From positions 20,853 to 84,852 of the forward strand of contig NZ_JANUGP010000031.1 of NCBI RefSeq assembly GCF_024753135.1: DNA of 64,000 bases, given 5' to 3'. The notes under the pieces were generated by a model. The model had not been told where the DNA came from. It searched no databases and saw nothing but the letters and a program-made list of their open reading frames with translations. A program made the position numbers and the translations under genes. Positions 25,127-34,254 of this stretch are shown one piece after another (positions within the stretch are counted from its first letter, which is position 1; the number at the start of each line of letters is the position of its first letter). This stretch comes from Streptomyces pyxinicus. GTDB lineage: Bacteria; Actinomycetota; Actinomycetes; Streptomycetales; Streptomycetaceae.

Positions 25127-26458
25127 GTGACCCGTTCCCTCCGCCACGACCTGTACGCCGTCGGCGCCGCCGCCCTGCTCGTGACGGCGGCCGTCCTGGT
25201 CGGCCGCCATCTCCAGGACACCCGCCACACCCTCTTCGTGCACTGGCCTCCGGTGCTCGCCGAGTGGGACCCGCACCTCGGCCCCGGCACCCCGGTGGCG
25301 CTCGCGGTGGCGGCGGCCGTGGTGGCGTACGGGCCCGCGCTCGCCGCCCGGCTGCCGTGGCCGGCGCTGCCGGCGGCCGTCTGGGCGGCCGGCACGGCCT
25401 GGATCGCCTCGCTCGCGCTGGTCGACGGCTGGCAGCGGGGCATCGCCGGCCGGCTGACCACCCGCAACGAGTACCTGCGGGTCATCGGCCGGTTCGACGA
25501 CATCCCGGCGACGCTGCGGGACTTCACCGGGCACATCGTCAGCGGCACGCCCGATCCCTGGCCGGCCCATGTCGCCGGGCATCCGCCGGCGGCCACGCTG
25601 ACCTTCGTGCTGCTCGACCGGGCGGGGCTGCACGGCGGCGGCTGGGCCGGGATGTGGTGCGTCGTCGTCGGTGCCACGGGAGCGGCGGCCGTCCTGGTCG
25701 CGGTGCGGGAACTGGCCGGTGAGGCACTCGCGCGCCGCGCCGCGCCCTTCCTGGTCCTTGCCCCGGCCGCGGTGTGGCAGGGCACCTCAGCCGACGGCTA
25801 CTTCGCGGCCGTCGCCGCCTGGGCGGTCGCGCTGCTCGCCCTCGCGCTCACCCGCCGCTCCCCCGCCTGGGCCGCCGGATCCGGGCTGCTGTCCGGCCTG
25901 ACCTGCTACCTCTCCTACGGCCTCACGCTCTTCGCGCTGCTCGGCGCGGCGGTACTCCTGCTCGGCCGGCGGGACCTGCGCGAACGCCCCACGGTGCTGC
26001 TCGCGTTCGCCGCCGGACTGGCCGTGCTCCCGCTGGTGTTCACCCTGCTCGGCTTCGACTGGTTCGAGGCGTACCACCTGTTGATCACCCGCTACTACCA
26101 AGGCGTGGGCGGCAAACGCCCCTACGGCTACTGGGTGTGGGCCAACCTCGCCTGCACGGTGCTCATCACGGGCGCGGCGACCGCGGCGGGTCTGCGCCGC
26201 ACGGGTGCCGTACTGCTGCGCGCCCGCACGGGCCCAACGGCACCTGTCCGCCTGGCCGTTCTGGTCGGTGTCGCCCTGCTGGCGCTGCTGGTCGCCGACG
26301 CGTCCGGCATGAGCAAGGCGGAGACGGAGCGCATCTGGCTGCCGTTCGCCCTGTGGCTGCTGCCGGCCGGTGCCTTCCTCACCCGCCCCCGAGCCTGGCT
26401 CGCCGGACAGGCGGTGCTCGCGCTGCTCCTCAACCACTTGCTGTTGACCGGCTGGTGA
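25127..26458 (+). CDS. Polytopic membrane protein, GT-C mannosyltransferase-like
   Basis: The 443-residue protein has about ten TM helices and resembles actinobacterial GT-C (PMT-like) transferases, with an early acidic segment (VLAEWDPHLG) and a conserved loop PDPWPAHVAGHPPA. GT-C enzymes use polyprenyl-phosphate sugars outside the membrane, which the GT2 enzyme of the locus could make. The GTG at 25127 lies 7 nt from the -10; a GTG at 25118 would overlap the -10. It stands under the same promoter type as the response regulator. Confidence 0.85.
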   Translation: MTRSLRHDLYAVGAAALLVTAAVLVGRHLQDTRHTLFVHWPPVLAEWDPHLGPGTPVALAVAAAVVAYGPALAARLPWPALPAAVWAAGTAWIASLALVDGWQRGIAGRLTTRNEYLRVIGRFDDIPATLRDFTGHIVSGTPDPWPAHVAGHPPAATLTFVLLDRAGLHGGGWAGMWCVVVGATGAAAVLVAVRELAGEALARRAAPFLVLAPAAVWQGTSADGYFAAVAAWAVALLALALTRRSPAWAAGSGLLSGLTCYLSYGLTLFALLGAAVLLLGRRDLRERPTVLLAFAAGLAVLPLVFTLLGFDWFEAYHLLITRYYQGVGGKRPYGYWVWANLACTVLITGAATAAGLRRTGAVLLRARTGPTAPVRLAVLVGVALLALLVADASGMSKAETERIWLPFALWLLPAGAFLTRPRAWLAGQAVLALLLNHLLLTGW

Positions 26459-26465
26459 CGGCCCG

Positions 26466-28661
26466 TCAGCGACGGGCCGGGGCGGGTTCCGGGGCGGGTT
26501 CGTCCGCCGGTCCCTCGCGGGGGATGCGGGTGAGGTCGATCAGCAGCGAGTCGAGCCAGGACGTGGTGGCGTAGTACAGGCGCGGCGCGTCCGCGGGGTC
26601 GGCGGTGGCGCACGCCATCGCCGGGTCGACGCGTGGCGGAGGCGCGGTCGGGGTGTCGTCGCCCGGGTCCAGGGCCGCCGAGACCAGCAGCATCCGTCCG
26701 GCCACCCGCTCCCCCAGCGCGCCCGCCTGCTCGGCCGCCACCGGGCCGAGCCGGGGCTGGGGCGGTTCCAGCAGCCGCCCGGAACCCCACAGGGTGTGGT
26801 GCCCGGCGATGAGGACCGCCTGCCAGTCCACGCCCCGCAGCGTCCTCGCGCGCGGGGCGCCGAAGCGCACCGGTTCGCTCTGGTACTGGGCGTACGCCGA
26901 CTCGGCGAGCACCACCGCGCGCCCCAGCGAGCGGCGGCCGGGCACCCCGGTCGGGGTCGCGACGGCACCGCCGGCGGCGACCGAGGCGCTGGTGGCGACC
27001 ACGATCTCGGCCGCCCGGCGCAGCAGTTCCGCGGCGGCGTGCCGCAGTTCGTCATGGGCGCCGCGCGGCCAGGCCAGCAGGCCGAAGACGGCGCCGATGA
27101 CGCTGCCGATCAGCACGTCCAGCAGCCGTTCCCCGGCCAGCCGCCAGGTCGGCTCCGAGAGCTGGGCGAAGACCAGGGCCACCAGCACGGTGAACAGGCC
27201 CTGGGCCCAGCCGACGCCCTTGACCGGTCCGACCGTGAAGGCGAACAGCATCCACACCGGCAGCACGGCCGCGTACACGGTGGTGTCGGAGCCCGCCAGG
27301 GTGAGGATGCCGGCGGTCAGCAGGGCCCCGGCCAGGGTGCCGGCGAGGGCGCCACGGATGGTGCTCCAGGTCTCGTCCACGGTGGTGCGGGTCAGGGTGA
27401 GCGTGGCGAGCATGGCCCAGAAGCCGTGCGGCAGCGTGTCGATCCCGGCGATGAGGCGGGCGGCCGTCAGCGCCAGGGCGATGCGCACCGCGTTCTGGAA
27501 GAACACCGAGTGCCGGCCGGCGTGCCCGCGCACCCGGTGCCACCACAGGACCGGTGCCCGCGCCGAGGCGTACCAGAACCGGCCCGGCGGCAGTTCGACG
27601 CCGTGGTGTCGGCCGCGTACGGCGAGGTCGGCGGCGGCGCCCATGGCCAGCGCGGCGTCGGCGATCTCCAGGACGGCCGCGTGCCGGCGCAGCACCTCGG
27701 GCGTGAAGCCCGGGGCGAGGGCGGGCACCGGGGCCGCCGAGCAGAGCGAGAGCCGGGCGCGGGCCGTCACCAGTTCCTCGTACGCCGGGACCGGGGAGGT
27801 GCCCGTGTGCAGGCAGGACGCGGTGGCGGTGGCCAGGTCCGCCGTCGCCCGCAGGGTGACGGTCACCTCGGGTCCCGGGTCCTGTCCGGGCGCGAGGCGC
27901 AGTTGGGCGAGCCGGGTGAGCAGGGTGCGGGTGGCGAGGCCGGTGTGCGCGAGGGCCCGGTCGCGCACACCGGGTCCGGCGGGCCGTTCCGCCTCGGGCA
28001 CGGTCAGGGAGCGCAGCGCGTGGCCGTCCTCCCGGGCCTCCTCGACGTCCGTCCGGGGCACGGTGTGCGGGGGTGTGGCGAGGAGTCCGGCGCAGTGGGC
28101 GGCCTGTGCCGCGGCCCGGGCGGCCCGGTCGCAGTAGGGGGACGGTCCCGGCTCGGGGAAGAGCAGGGCGGAGGCGAGGACGTAGAGCAGCAGTCCGGTG
28201 GTGGTGCCGACCAGCCGGGCGGCGAGCGAGCCGGGGTCGTAGGGCGGGAAGGACGGCAGGATGTACAGCAGTTGCAGGCCGGGCGCCGCGCCCGCCGCGC
28301 GCGGGCCGCCCACGGCGGCGAAGGCCAGCGCGAACCCGACGACCAGCATGCCGAGCACCGCGCTCCAGGTGCGCACCGAGAGGTAGGTGCCGATGACCAC
28401 CAGCACCCAGCAGACGGGCACCAGGCGCAGCACCAGTAGGGCGCGCTGCCGTCCGGTGCCGGGAATCCTCGACAGGCCGCCGACGGCCACGGCGGAGAAC
28501 AGGGCGTAGGTCGCGGCGACGGGACTGCCGAGGCCGTAGCGGAAGAGGTAGAAACCGGCCGCGGCGACCAGCGTCACGGGTACCGCCCGGCGGCCCGCGG
28601 CGGCGTAGGCCTCCGGTATCCGTCCGGCTGGCACACCCCACACCCCTACAGAATCGCCCAC
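26466..28661 (-). CDS. FUSC-family (aromatic acid exporter-like) membrane protein
   Basis: The 731-residue product has two blocks of TM helices (~25-170 and ~375-520), each followed by a long cytoplasmic region, the FUSC/YccS plan; the second block holds RIALALTAARLIAGI and HGFWAMLATLTLTRTTVDETWSTIRG, the typical FUSC motif. Such proteins export aromatic acids or similar compounds; the substrate is unknown. The GTG at 28661 is the first in-frame start; a GTG at 28634 behind TAGGGG is also possible. It is convergent with the mannosyltransferase-like gene, 7 bp away. Confidence 0.87.
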   Translation of the reverse strand: MGDSVGVWGVPAGRIPEAYAAAGRRAVPVTLVAAAGFYLFRYGLGSPVAATYALFSAVAVGGLSRIPGTGRQRALLVLRLVPVCWVLVVIGTYLSVRTWSAVLGMLVVGFALAFAAVGGPRAAGAAPGLQLLYILPSFPPYDPGSLAARLVGTTTGLLLYVLASALLFPEPGPSPYCDRAARAAAQAAHCAGLLATPPHTVPRTDVEEAREDGHALRSLTVPEAERPAGPGVRDRALAHTGLATRTLLTRLAQLRLAPGQDPGPEVTVTLRATADLATATASCLHTGTSPVPAYEELVTARARLSLCSAAPVPALAPGFTPEVLRRHAAVLEIADAALAMGAAADLAVRGRHHGVELPPGRFWYASARAPVLWWHRVRGHAGRHSVFFQNAVRIALALTAARLIAGIDTLPHGFWAMLATLTLTRTTVDETWSTIRGALAGTLAGALLTAGILTLAGSDTTVYAAVLPVWMLFAFTVGPVKGVGWAQGLFTVLVALVFAQLSEPTWRLAGERLLDVLIGSVIGAVFGLLAWPRGAHDELRHAAAELLRRAAEIVVATSASVAAGGAVATPTGVPGRRSLGRAVVLAESAYAQYQSEPVRFGAPRARTLRGVDWQAVLIAGHHTLWGSGRLLEPPQPRLGPVAAEQAGALGERVAGRMLLVSAALDPGDDTPTAPPPRVDPAMACATADPADAPRLYYATTSWLDSLLIDLTRIPREGPADEPAPEPAPARR

Positions 28662-28698
28662 CTCGGCGCACCCGGCACCTTCCCGCCCGGGCGCCGGC

Positions 28699-30150
28699 TC
28701 AGGGCTCGTGGTGCTCGTGCGCGGCCCGCTCCAGGTCCCGTGCCTCGGCCTCGGCGAGGCGGGTCTCGGCGGCCACGTCGAGGGAGCGGGTGAGCCACCA
28801 GTACAGCAGCGCGGACACCGGCAGCCCGACGAAGAGGGAGATGTCGGCGCCGCCGAGCGCCTCGGCGGCGGGGCCGACGTACAGGGTGCCGACGGAGAAG
28901 AACGGGATCATGACGGCGAAGCCGACCAGGTAGGCGGTGATGCCGTGCCATCCCCAGCGGCCGTAGACGCCGTGCGGCTTGAAGATCTCGGCGATGGCGT
29001 AGTGCCCGCGGCGCACCACGTAGTAGTCCATGAGGTTCACCGCGGTCCACGGGATGAACAGGTACAGCACCAGCAGCAGGAAGTCGTTGAAGTTCGCGAG
29101 GAAGTTCGTGGTCGCGGACAGGGCACCGATGAGGGAGAGCGCGGCGGTCAGGCCGATGGTGAGCAGACGGACGCGCAGGGTGGGCCGGACCCGTCTGAAG
29201 GAGTCGATCGCGCTGATGAGGGTGAGCGAGCCGCCGTACATGTTCAGGGCGGTGACGGACACCAGGCCGAGGGCGGCGAAGAGCAGCACGATCGCGCCGA
29301 ACCCGCTGAACACCTTGTCCCCGGCCGCGTTGATGGAGGGGATGGTGTCGAAGCCCTTCCCCGCCCAGGCGGCGAGCAGGGTGCCCAGCACCATGAGCCA
29401 GATGCCGCCGAGCGCGGAGCCGAAGTACGTCCAGTAGAACGTCTTGCGGACGGTGACGTCGGGCGGCAGGTAGCGCGAGTAGTCGGAGACGTAGATGGCC
29501 CAGCTGATCTGGTAGCCGGCGACGACGCCGAACTGGGCCAGGAACGGCGTCCACCGGAAGGCGCCGAGGTCGAAGGAGCCGGCCGGGTAGTGCAGGGTGA
29601 CCAGCACGCCGACGGTGAAGGCACCGAAGACGACCAGGAAGGTGTAGGTCAGGAACCGCTCCGCCTTGTGGATGACGTCGTAGCCGACCAGGGCGACGAC
29701 CAGCGCTACGGCGGTGACCACGACCACCCACAGCTTCACGCTGCCGTGCAGGGTGGCGTGCAGGGACTCGGCCGCGAGGACGCTGTTGAAGACGTTGAAC
29801 CCCGCGTACTGCACATACGCGAACAGCCACACCAGCAGGGCGCCGACATAGCCGAACTGCGGCCGGGACTGGATCATCTGCGGCAGCCCGAGCTGGGGTC
29901 CCTGGGCGGAGTGGAAGGCCATGAAGAAGGTGCCGATGACGGTGCCGGCCACGATGGCCAGCAGCGACCAGACGAGGTTGCCGCCCGAGGTGATGCTGAT
30001 CAGTCCCACGGCGAGGGTGGCGATCTGGGCGTTCGACATGAACCACAGGGGGCCCAGGTGCCAGAGCTTGCCGTGCCGCTCGTCCAGCGGCACGTAGTCG
30101 ATGGACCGCACCTCCAGGCCGGAGACCCTGGGCTCCGCCGAACCGCTCAT
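28699..30150 (-). CDS. NCS1-family purine/cytosine permease
   Basis: The 483-residue protein has 12 predicted TM helices and NCS1 features: the N-terminal LGPLWFMSNAQIATLAVG segment, GPQLGLPQMIQSRPQFGY after helix 2 and WAIYVSDYSRYLP in the middle. NCS1 proteins carry purines, cytosine, allantoin or hydantoins with protons or sodium. The ATG at 30150 has a GGGAGG site; an upstream GTG at 30171 is less likely. No catabolic genes sit beside it, so the substrate cannot be named. Confidence 0.92.
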   Translation of the reverse strand: MSGSAEPRVSGLEVRSIDYVPLDERHGKLWHLGPLWFMSNAQIATLAVGLISITSGGNLVWSLLAIVAGTVIGTFFMAFHSAQGPQLGLPQMIQSRPQFGYVGALLVWLFAYVQYAGFNVFNSVLAAESLHATLHGSVKLWVVVVTAVALVVALVGYDVIHKAERFLTYTFLVVFGAFTVGVLVTLHYPAGSFDLGAFRWTPFLAQFGVVAGYQISWAIYVSDYSRYLPPDVTVRKTFYWTYFGSALGGIWLMVLGTLLAAWAGKGFDTIPSINAAGDKVFSGFGAIVLLFAALGLVSVTALNMYGGSLTLISAIDSFRRVRPTLRVRLLTIGLTAALSLIGALSATTNFLANFNDFLLLVLYLFIPWTAVNLMDYYVVRRGHYAIAEIFKPHGVYGRWGWHGITAYLVGFAVMIPFFSVGTLYVGPAAEALGGADISLFVGLPVSALLYWWLTRSLDVAAETRLAEAEARDLERAAHEHHEP

Positions 30151-30247
30151 GCCGCCTCCCGGACCCGCCACGCGCTACGCGCCACGTACCCGCGCGGGGG
30201 CCCGCGTACGCTTGCCCGCCGGTGCGGGGCGCGCCCACGGCGCGGCC

Positions 30248-30899
30248 GTGGATCTCTTCTCCCAGGCCTGGGCGGCCTTGCCGGCGGCGGTCGCCGCGAC
30301 CCCGGACGAGGACTTCGGGCGGCCCTCGGGCTGCGCCGGCCGGCTGGTGCGGGACCTGGTGTGCCACCTGGTCGTCGACGCCCAGGACGTCCTGATCACG
30401 CTGGTCACCCCGGCCGACGCGGCGCCGACGGCGGACGCGGCCGGCTACCGGCGGCTGGTGGCGCCCCCGACCGGCGAGGACCCGCTCGACGCCCTGATCC
30501 CCCGGCCGGCCGCCGCGTACGGCGATCCGGCGCTGCTCGGGTTCCACCTGGACGACGTCGGTTCCGCCGCCGACCGCGCCGCCGCGCTCGCCGACCGCTC
30601 GCCGCGCGTGCGCACCCAGGACTCGGTGCTGACGGCCAACGACTACCTGTCCGCGTACGTCCTCGAAGCGACCCTGCACCACCTGGACCTGGTGGCCCAC
30701 CGCCCGGCCGCCGCCGGGCCGCCCGCCGAGACCCTGGCGGCGGCCCGCGCCCTGCTGGAGCGGATCGCCGGCACCGCCTTCCCCACGTCGTTCTCCGACG
30801 GGGACGCGCTGCTGGTCGGCACCGGGCGGCGCGCCGGGCGCGGCACAGACGGCGGCGCTGGGCGGCCTGGCCGGGCGGCTGCCGTTCGTGCTCGGCTGA
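30248..30899 (+). pseudogene. MDMPI/DinB-like (maleylpyruvate isomerase family) gene with a 3' frameshift
   Basis: The frame from the GTG at 30248 (VDLFSQAWAALPAAVAATPDEDF) follows the mycothiol-dependent maleylpyruvate isomerase/DinB four-helix fold, with LVRDLVCHLVVDAQDV and LEATLHHLDLVAH as metal-binding segments. At 30836-30839 the expected C-terminus moves to another frame: dropping one G of the GGG there restores a natural ending (AAQTAALGGLAGRLPFVLG) with stop at 30897. Unshifted, the frame runs on antisense through the next gene. A one-base assembly error or a recent mutation are equally possible. About 217 residues if repaired. Confidence 0.7.
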
Positions 30900-30924
30900 G
30901 GCCGGGAGCGCGGGGGCCCGGTCT

Positions 30925-32130
30925 TCAGAGCTTGGCCAGGACCGTGTCCAGCCAGTCGAAGACGCGCTGTTCGAACAGGGCGCGGCCCATCGGCTCGCAG
31001 TGCAGGTGCGCCCCCTCGGCCTCGGTGAACCGCACCAGCTCCTTGGGGCCGGGCAGCGCGTCGTACAGGCGCCGGGAGGCACCGGGCCAGAAGTTCTCGC
31101 CGTCCGGGTCGGTGATCAGCAGGGGGGTGGTGACGCGGTCGAGGACCGGCGTCAGGTCGTACCGGGAGACCTCGGTGAGCAGATCGAAGGGCGAGTCGAT
31201 GCCGTAGGGCTTGGCCCGCCAGCGCCAGGTCGCGGCCAGGACCGGGTCCGCGCGCAGTCCGGCGGTGATGACCGCGTCGAAGGAGGCGCGGTCGCCGGAC
31301 TCCCACAGGGCGCGCGGTTCGGGGCCGAGGTGGGTCCACCAGCTGTCGGCCACGTTGATCACGCCGGGGTCGGCGACGGCGGCGGCGACGCGGTGCTCGA
31401 AGGCGAGGGCCCGGGGCACCCAGTAGCCGGCCTGGCTGATCCCGGCCAGGGCGACGCGGTCGGGGTCGACGTCCGGGCGGGCGAGCAGGAAGTCGACGAC
31501 GGGGGTGACGACCCGCTCCCAGTCGGGCCGGAAGGTCATCCCGCGTTCGAACAGCGTCGACTGCTGGCCGGGGCCGTCGAAGAGCAGGGCGCGGTAGCCG
31601 CGGTCGACCGCCGGGGCGCCGAGCAGGGTCCAGGCGGCGCTGGCCGGGGCGTCGCTGCCGTTGTTGACGATCAGTGTGGGCAGGGGTCCCGAGCGGTCGG
31701 CGGGGCTCACCAGATACCCGGGCAGGACGTCGTCCTCGTAGGGGACGGAGACCGGTTCGGCGGCCGGCTGCCGGGTCTTCAGGAAGCGGTCGAAACACTC
31801 CCGGTGCGGCCCGAACGCCTCGCGCACCCGGGCCTCGGGGTCCGCGAGGGCGTCGACGGCGACCAGGGCCAGGCCGTAGTAGCCGGCGGCCCGCAGGTAC
31901 GCGTCGCGGGCGCTCGCCGCGTGTCCGGCCGCCGCGCTCCGCCCGGCCTGGGCGCGGACCCGGGCCCCGAGGTCCGTCCAGACGGTGAACCACCGCTCGC
32001 CGTCACCGTCCGCGATGGCGGTGGCCGCGGCGAGCACCTCGCCCACGTCCGCGCCGTGCCGCCAGGCGGAGCCCAGGGCGGTGCGGATCTCGTAGTCGAA
32101 CTGGGGGTTCGCGTGGAAGCGGTGGGTCAT
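30925..32130 (-). CDS. Alpha/beta hydrolase of the FrsA/DHPON-hydrolase type
   Basis: The 401-residue protein has a helical N-terminal cap (~1-135) and an alpha/beta-hydrolase domain: nucleophile Ser in LAGISQAGYWV, Asp in ITDPDGENF, His in EGAHLHCEP. The layout matches 2,6-dihydroxypseudooxynicotine hydrolase and FrsA-like proteins that cut C-C or ester bonds. The ATG at 32130 has a GGAGG site. It has no operon partner, so the substrate is unknown. Confidence 0.88.
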   Translation of the reverse strand: MTHRFHANPQFDYEIRTALGSAWRHGADVGEVLAAATAIADGDGERWFTVWTDLGARVRAQAGRSAAAGHAASARDAYLRAAGYYGLALVAVDALADPEARVREAFGPHRECFDRFLKTRQPAAEPVSVPYEDDVLPGYLVSPADRSGPLPTLIVNNGSDAPASAAWTLLGAPAVDRGYRALLFDGPGQQSTLFERGMTFRPDWERVVTPVVDFLLARPDVDPDRVALAGISQAGYWVPRALAFEHRVAAAVADPGVINVADSWWTHLGPEPRALWESGDRASFDAVITAGLRADPVLAATWRWRAKPYGIDSPFDLLTEVSRYDLTPVLDRVTTPLLITDPDGENFWPGASRRLYDALPGPKELVRFTEAEGAHLHCEPMGRALFEQRVFDWLDTVLAKL

Positions 32131-32306
32131 GGCAGCCTCCGGGCGGGTGGTGTGGGCCCCCTGGCGGCTCCGGACCGCGTCTTTCACGGTAGAGGGCCGC
32201 CGAGCGGGGCGCACGTGATGCGGCGTGCGGCTCGCGGACGACGGCCGCATGATGGTGGGAAGGGGGCAGAGCCGGTCCAGTCGAGCCAGTCGAGGGGAGA
32301 GCTGCC

Positions 32307-32909
32307 ATGGCGCAGCAGTCGGCGACGAAGGCCCCGGTCGGACAACCCGTCGGCAGCGGCAGCGTGTTCCTCTCGTTCGCGCCCTGGATCATCTTCGGGG
32401 TGGTCGCGAGCCCCAGCACCTGGGAGTACGCGGCCCTCGCGGCGCTGGTCGCGGCCATCGTGCTGTCGAGCCAGGACCTGCTGCACGGCAGGCTCCGGCT
32501 GCTGGACATCACCGCCATCGTGTTCTTCGCCGTGCTCTCGGTCCTCGCGCTGGCCCTGCCCCGCCACGAGCTGATCTGGCTGGAGACGTACGCCCAGGTC
32601 CTCTCCAGCGGGCTGGTGGCCGTCATGGCGTTCGCATCCCTGCTCTTCGACCCCTTCACCGCGCAGTACGCCCGTGAGTCCACACCGCCCGCCCTCTGGC
32701 GCACCCCCGTGTTCCGGCACATCAACCGGGTGCTGACCGCCGTCTGGGGCGCGGCGTTCACGCTGATGACCCTCTCGACCTGGCTGGCCATCCGCTTCGC
32801 GGCCGAGGACGACTGGTTCAACTGGGTCATCCCGATCGCCCTGCTGGTGTGGGCGGTGCGGTTCACGCGGAGCTACCCGGACTCGTACAAGGCGCGTCAC
32901 CCGACCTGA
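32307..32909 (+). CDS. Integral membrane protein of unknown function
   Basis: The 200-residue protein has about six predicted TM helices in short pairs (FLSFAPWIIFGVV, LAALVAAIVLS, ITAIVFFAVLSVLAL, then two near 135-185). One short segment, APWIIFGVVASPSTW, resembles an SPW-repeat unit. No enzymatic motif is seen. The ATG at 32307 follows GGGGAGAG. It is convergent with the quinone oxidoreductase gene, 12 bp apart. Confidence 0.8.
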   Translation: MAQQSATKAPVGQPVGSGSVFLSFAPWIIFGVVASPSTWEYAALAALVAAIVLSSQDLLHGRLRLLDITAIVFFAVLSVLALALPRHELIWLETYAQVLSSGLVAVMAFASLLFDPFTAQYARESTPPALWRTPVFRHINRVLTAVWGAAFTLMTLSTWLAIRFAAEDDWFNWVIPIALLVWAVRFTRSYPDSYKARHPT

Positions 32910-32921
32910 GAGGTGCCCGGT

Positions 32922-33905
32922 TCAGGACAGGTCGGGGCGCAGGACGACGCGGATGCCGCGCAGTTCGCCGCGTTCCATCCGGGTGTGGATGCCGGCCGTC
33001 GCGCTCAGCGGGAAGGTCTCGGTCGCGCGGGGGCGCAGGGCGCCACGGGCCAGCAGGTCGTTGACGGCACGGGCGGCCCGGGCGAGTTCGTCGGTGGTGG
33101 CGTTCGAGAGGGCGAAGCCGATGACCGCGCGGTCGTGCGTGTAGAGCGGTCCGACGGGCAGCACGGGGCGGGTGCGGGCACCCGAGAGCAGGACGGCACG
33201 GCCGCGCGGGGCGAGCAGTCCGACCGCGGCTTGGAGGTCGTTGCCGCCCGAGGTGTCCAGGTGCAGGTCCACGCCCTCCGGTGCGGCGCCGCGGAGCGTG
33301 CCGGCCAGGTCCGGGTCCCGGTAGTCGAAGACCTCGCCGGCGCCGAGTTCCGCGCAGTAGGCGGCGTCCCGGGCGGAGGCCGTGGCGAGCACCCGGGCGC
33401 CGGCCCGGGCGGCCAGGGTCACCAGGGCCGCGCCCACGTTGCCCGCGGCGCCGGCGATCAGCACGGTCTGCCCCGGCCCGAGGCGGCCGTGCGCGAAGAG
33501 CGCCAGGTAGGCGGTGGCGGCGGGGTGCAGCAGCGTGACCGCCTGGTACGGGTCGACGCCGGCGGGCAGGTGGTAGAGGCGGTCGGCGGCCACCACGGCC
33601 TGTTCCGCCGCCGCGCCCTGTCGGCCGCCGTGCCCGAGGCTGTTGCACCACACCCGGTCCCCGGCCCGGAATCCGGCCGCTCCGGGGGGTGCCTCGGCGA
33701 CGGTGCCGACGAGGTCGCGTCCGAGGACGAACGGGAAGGGCACGGGCGTCCGGTAGAGACCTGAGCGGACGTAGGTGTCCACGGGGTTGACCGTGGTGGC
33801 GGTGGTGTCCACCAGCACGTCGGTGGGGCCGGGCCGGGGTGCGGGCAGCTCGCCGTAGCGGATGGCGTCCGGGGTCCCCAGCTCGTGGATGTAGGCAGCG
33901 CGCAT
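32922..33905 (-). CDS. Zinc-independent quinone oxidoreductase (MDR family)
   Basis: The 327-residue protein is a medium-chain dehydrogenase/reductase without the catalytic zinc ligands: GroES-like domain (AYIHELGTPDAIRYGELP), then a Rossmann domain with LIAGAAGNVGAALVTLAARAGARVLATAS. It is closest to NADPH:quinone reductases (QOR). It is a single gene and probably handles electrophiles or quinones. Confidence 0.92.
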   Translation of the reverse strand: MRAAYIHELGTPDAIRYGELPAPRPGPTDVLVDTTATTVNPVDTYVRSGLYRTPVPFPFVLGRDLVGTVAEAPPGAAGFRAGDRVWCNSLGHGGRQGAAAEQAVVAADRLYHLPAGVDPYQAVTLLHPAATAYLALFAHGRLGPGQTVLIAGAAGNVGAALVTLAARAGARVLATASARDAAYCAELGAGEVFDYRDPDLAGTLRGAAPEGVDLHLDTSGGNDLQAAVGLLAPRGRAVLLSGARTRPVLPVGPLYTHDRAVIGFALSNATTDELARAARAVNDLLARGALRPRATETFPLSATAGIHTRMERGELRGIRVVLRPDLS

Positions 33906-34014
33906 GGGCGCATTGTGGGCCGTGCGGGCCGCCATGGGGTCGCGGCGCGGCCCGGACGGCCGCTGTCGGGCGGCCGTCCGGGTCAGTGCGCGGTGGCGCT
34001 GTACCGGAGTGCGG

Positions 34015-34170
34015 TCACCAATAGTGGCGTCGGCCGGCGACCGCGTGCCCCATGGAACCGAGGATCCACAGGATCGCCCCGATGACCACCAGGATGATGC
34101 CGATGGTCCACAGGATCGATATGCCTGTCAGAAAACCGACGATGAGCAGGATGATGCCTAGGGCGATCAT
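34015..34170 (-). CDS. Small two-helix membrane protein (DUF6131-like)
   Basis: The 51-residue protein is almost wholly two TM helices (IALGIILLIVGFLTGISILW and IGIILVVIGAILWILG) with a basic tail, MGHAVAGRRHYW. A clean GGAGG site precedes the ATG. Such proteins are common in Streptomyces and resemble small hydrophobic envelope-stress proteins; function is unknown. Confidence 0.85.
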   Translation of the reverse strand: MIALGIILLIVGFLTGISILWTIGIILVVIGAILWILGSMGHAVAGRRHYW

Positions 34171-34254
34171 GTCGTTCCTCCTGCCGTGAGCAGAGTTCCT
34201 GGACTCCGAGTGCCCCCGAACCCGATTACTACTCCGCCTGTCCGGCACGGACTT

